From Mycoplasmopsis californica (GTDB taxonomy: Bacteria > Bacillota_I > Bacilli_A > Mycoplasmatales > Metamycoplasmataceae), in NCBI RefSeq assembly GCF_000695835.1, contig NZ_CP007521.1, positions 124,001 through 188,000 on the forward strand: a DNA stretch of 64,000 nt, read 5' to 3'. A program made the position numbers and the translations under genes. This document shows, piece by piece, positions 63,996-64,000 of the stretch. Under the pieces are notes generated by a model. It was not told the origin of the DNA, searched no databases, and saw only the letters and a list, made by a program, of their open reading frames with translations. How positions within the stretch are numbered: position 1 is the stretch's first letter; the number at the start of each line of letters is the position of its first letter.

Positions 63996-64000
63996 ATTAA

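Noticed and set aside
1-64000. tRNA or rRNA genes
   Set aside because: No T-arm or acceptor-stem pattern or rRNA stretch was noticed when reading; a covariance-model scan was not possible here.

Overview
The window is AT-rich DNA from a mollicute (Mycoplasma/Mycoplasmopsis type). Long reading frames run through in-frame TGA codons wherever conserved families need Trp (PotD, MgtA, Pmm, SMC, HsdR, the Opp proteins), so UGA is read as tryptophan, and all gene limits here use that code. Other signs are many lipoproteins with short signal peptides and a lipobox Cys, Opp and Pot importers with little biosynthesis, and a PDxFFG-type giant surface protein. The species cannot be named from sequence alone.

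Layout. 1-4.4 kb: end of a polyamine importer (potC, potD-like), a lipoprotein nuclease of the EndA/NucM type and a repeat-containing lipoprotein. 4.4-10.7 kb: M42 aminopeptidase, MgtA Mg2+ ATPase, a DUF45 metallopeptidase coupled to a NERD protein, and AzoR. 10.8-12.5 kb: a divergent type II restriction-modification pair (C5 methylase and Bsp6I-like nuclease) with two candidate GCNGC sites between the promoters. 12.6-15.7 kb: NusB, an ECF S component and phosphomannomutase. 15.8-35.3 kb: a cell-surface block made of a coiled-coil lipoprotein behind an attenuator-like leader, a 2672-residue PDxFFG protein with an HEYGHH zincin motif, and oppABCDF.

35.3-42.2 kb is an accessory island closed by a perfect 38-bp inverted repeat. 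It holds an IS30-type element, a tandemly duplicated and partly destroyed two-gene cassette (secreted protein with an Ala/Gly-rich hydrophobic hairpin plus a membrane protein, suggestive of toxin and immunity), a helically phased TTGGCA iteron-like region, a dead UPF0236 transposase and fragments of a Firmicutes conjugative element that still use TGG for Trp. 42.4-51.5 kb is a type I restriction-modification locus (hsdR, hsdM, a 44-codon ORF, an AlbA_2 protein, a truncated hsdS) facing silent hsdS sequences and a tyrosine recombinase. Four copies of a 14-bp site lie exactly where hsdS halves join in frame, so the locus looks like a specificity-switching inverton now in a half-gene state.

52.2-64 kb is mostly core: mscL, a small peptide with a double-Gly leader, an L21 leader with rplU-rpmA, dprA, two YitT-family genes, smc, a Pro/Lys/Thr-rich lipoprotein, an orphan trpB preceded by a possible leader peptide and terminator, and a DUF2188 protein. 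At least five genes have a TATAAT box only 6-9 nt before the start codon and no Shine-Dalgarno sequence, suggesting leaderless transcripts.
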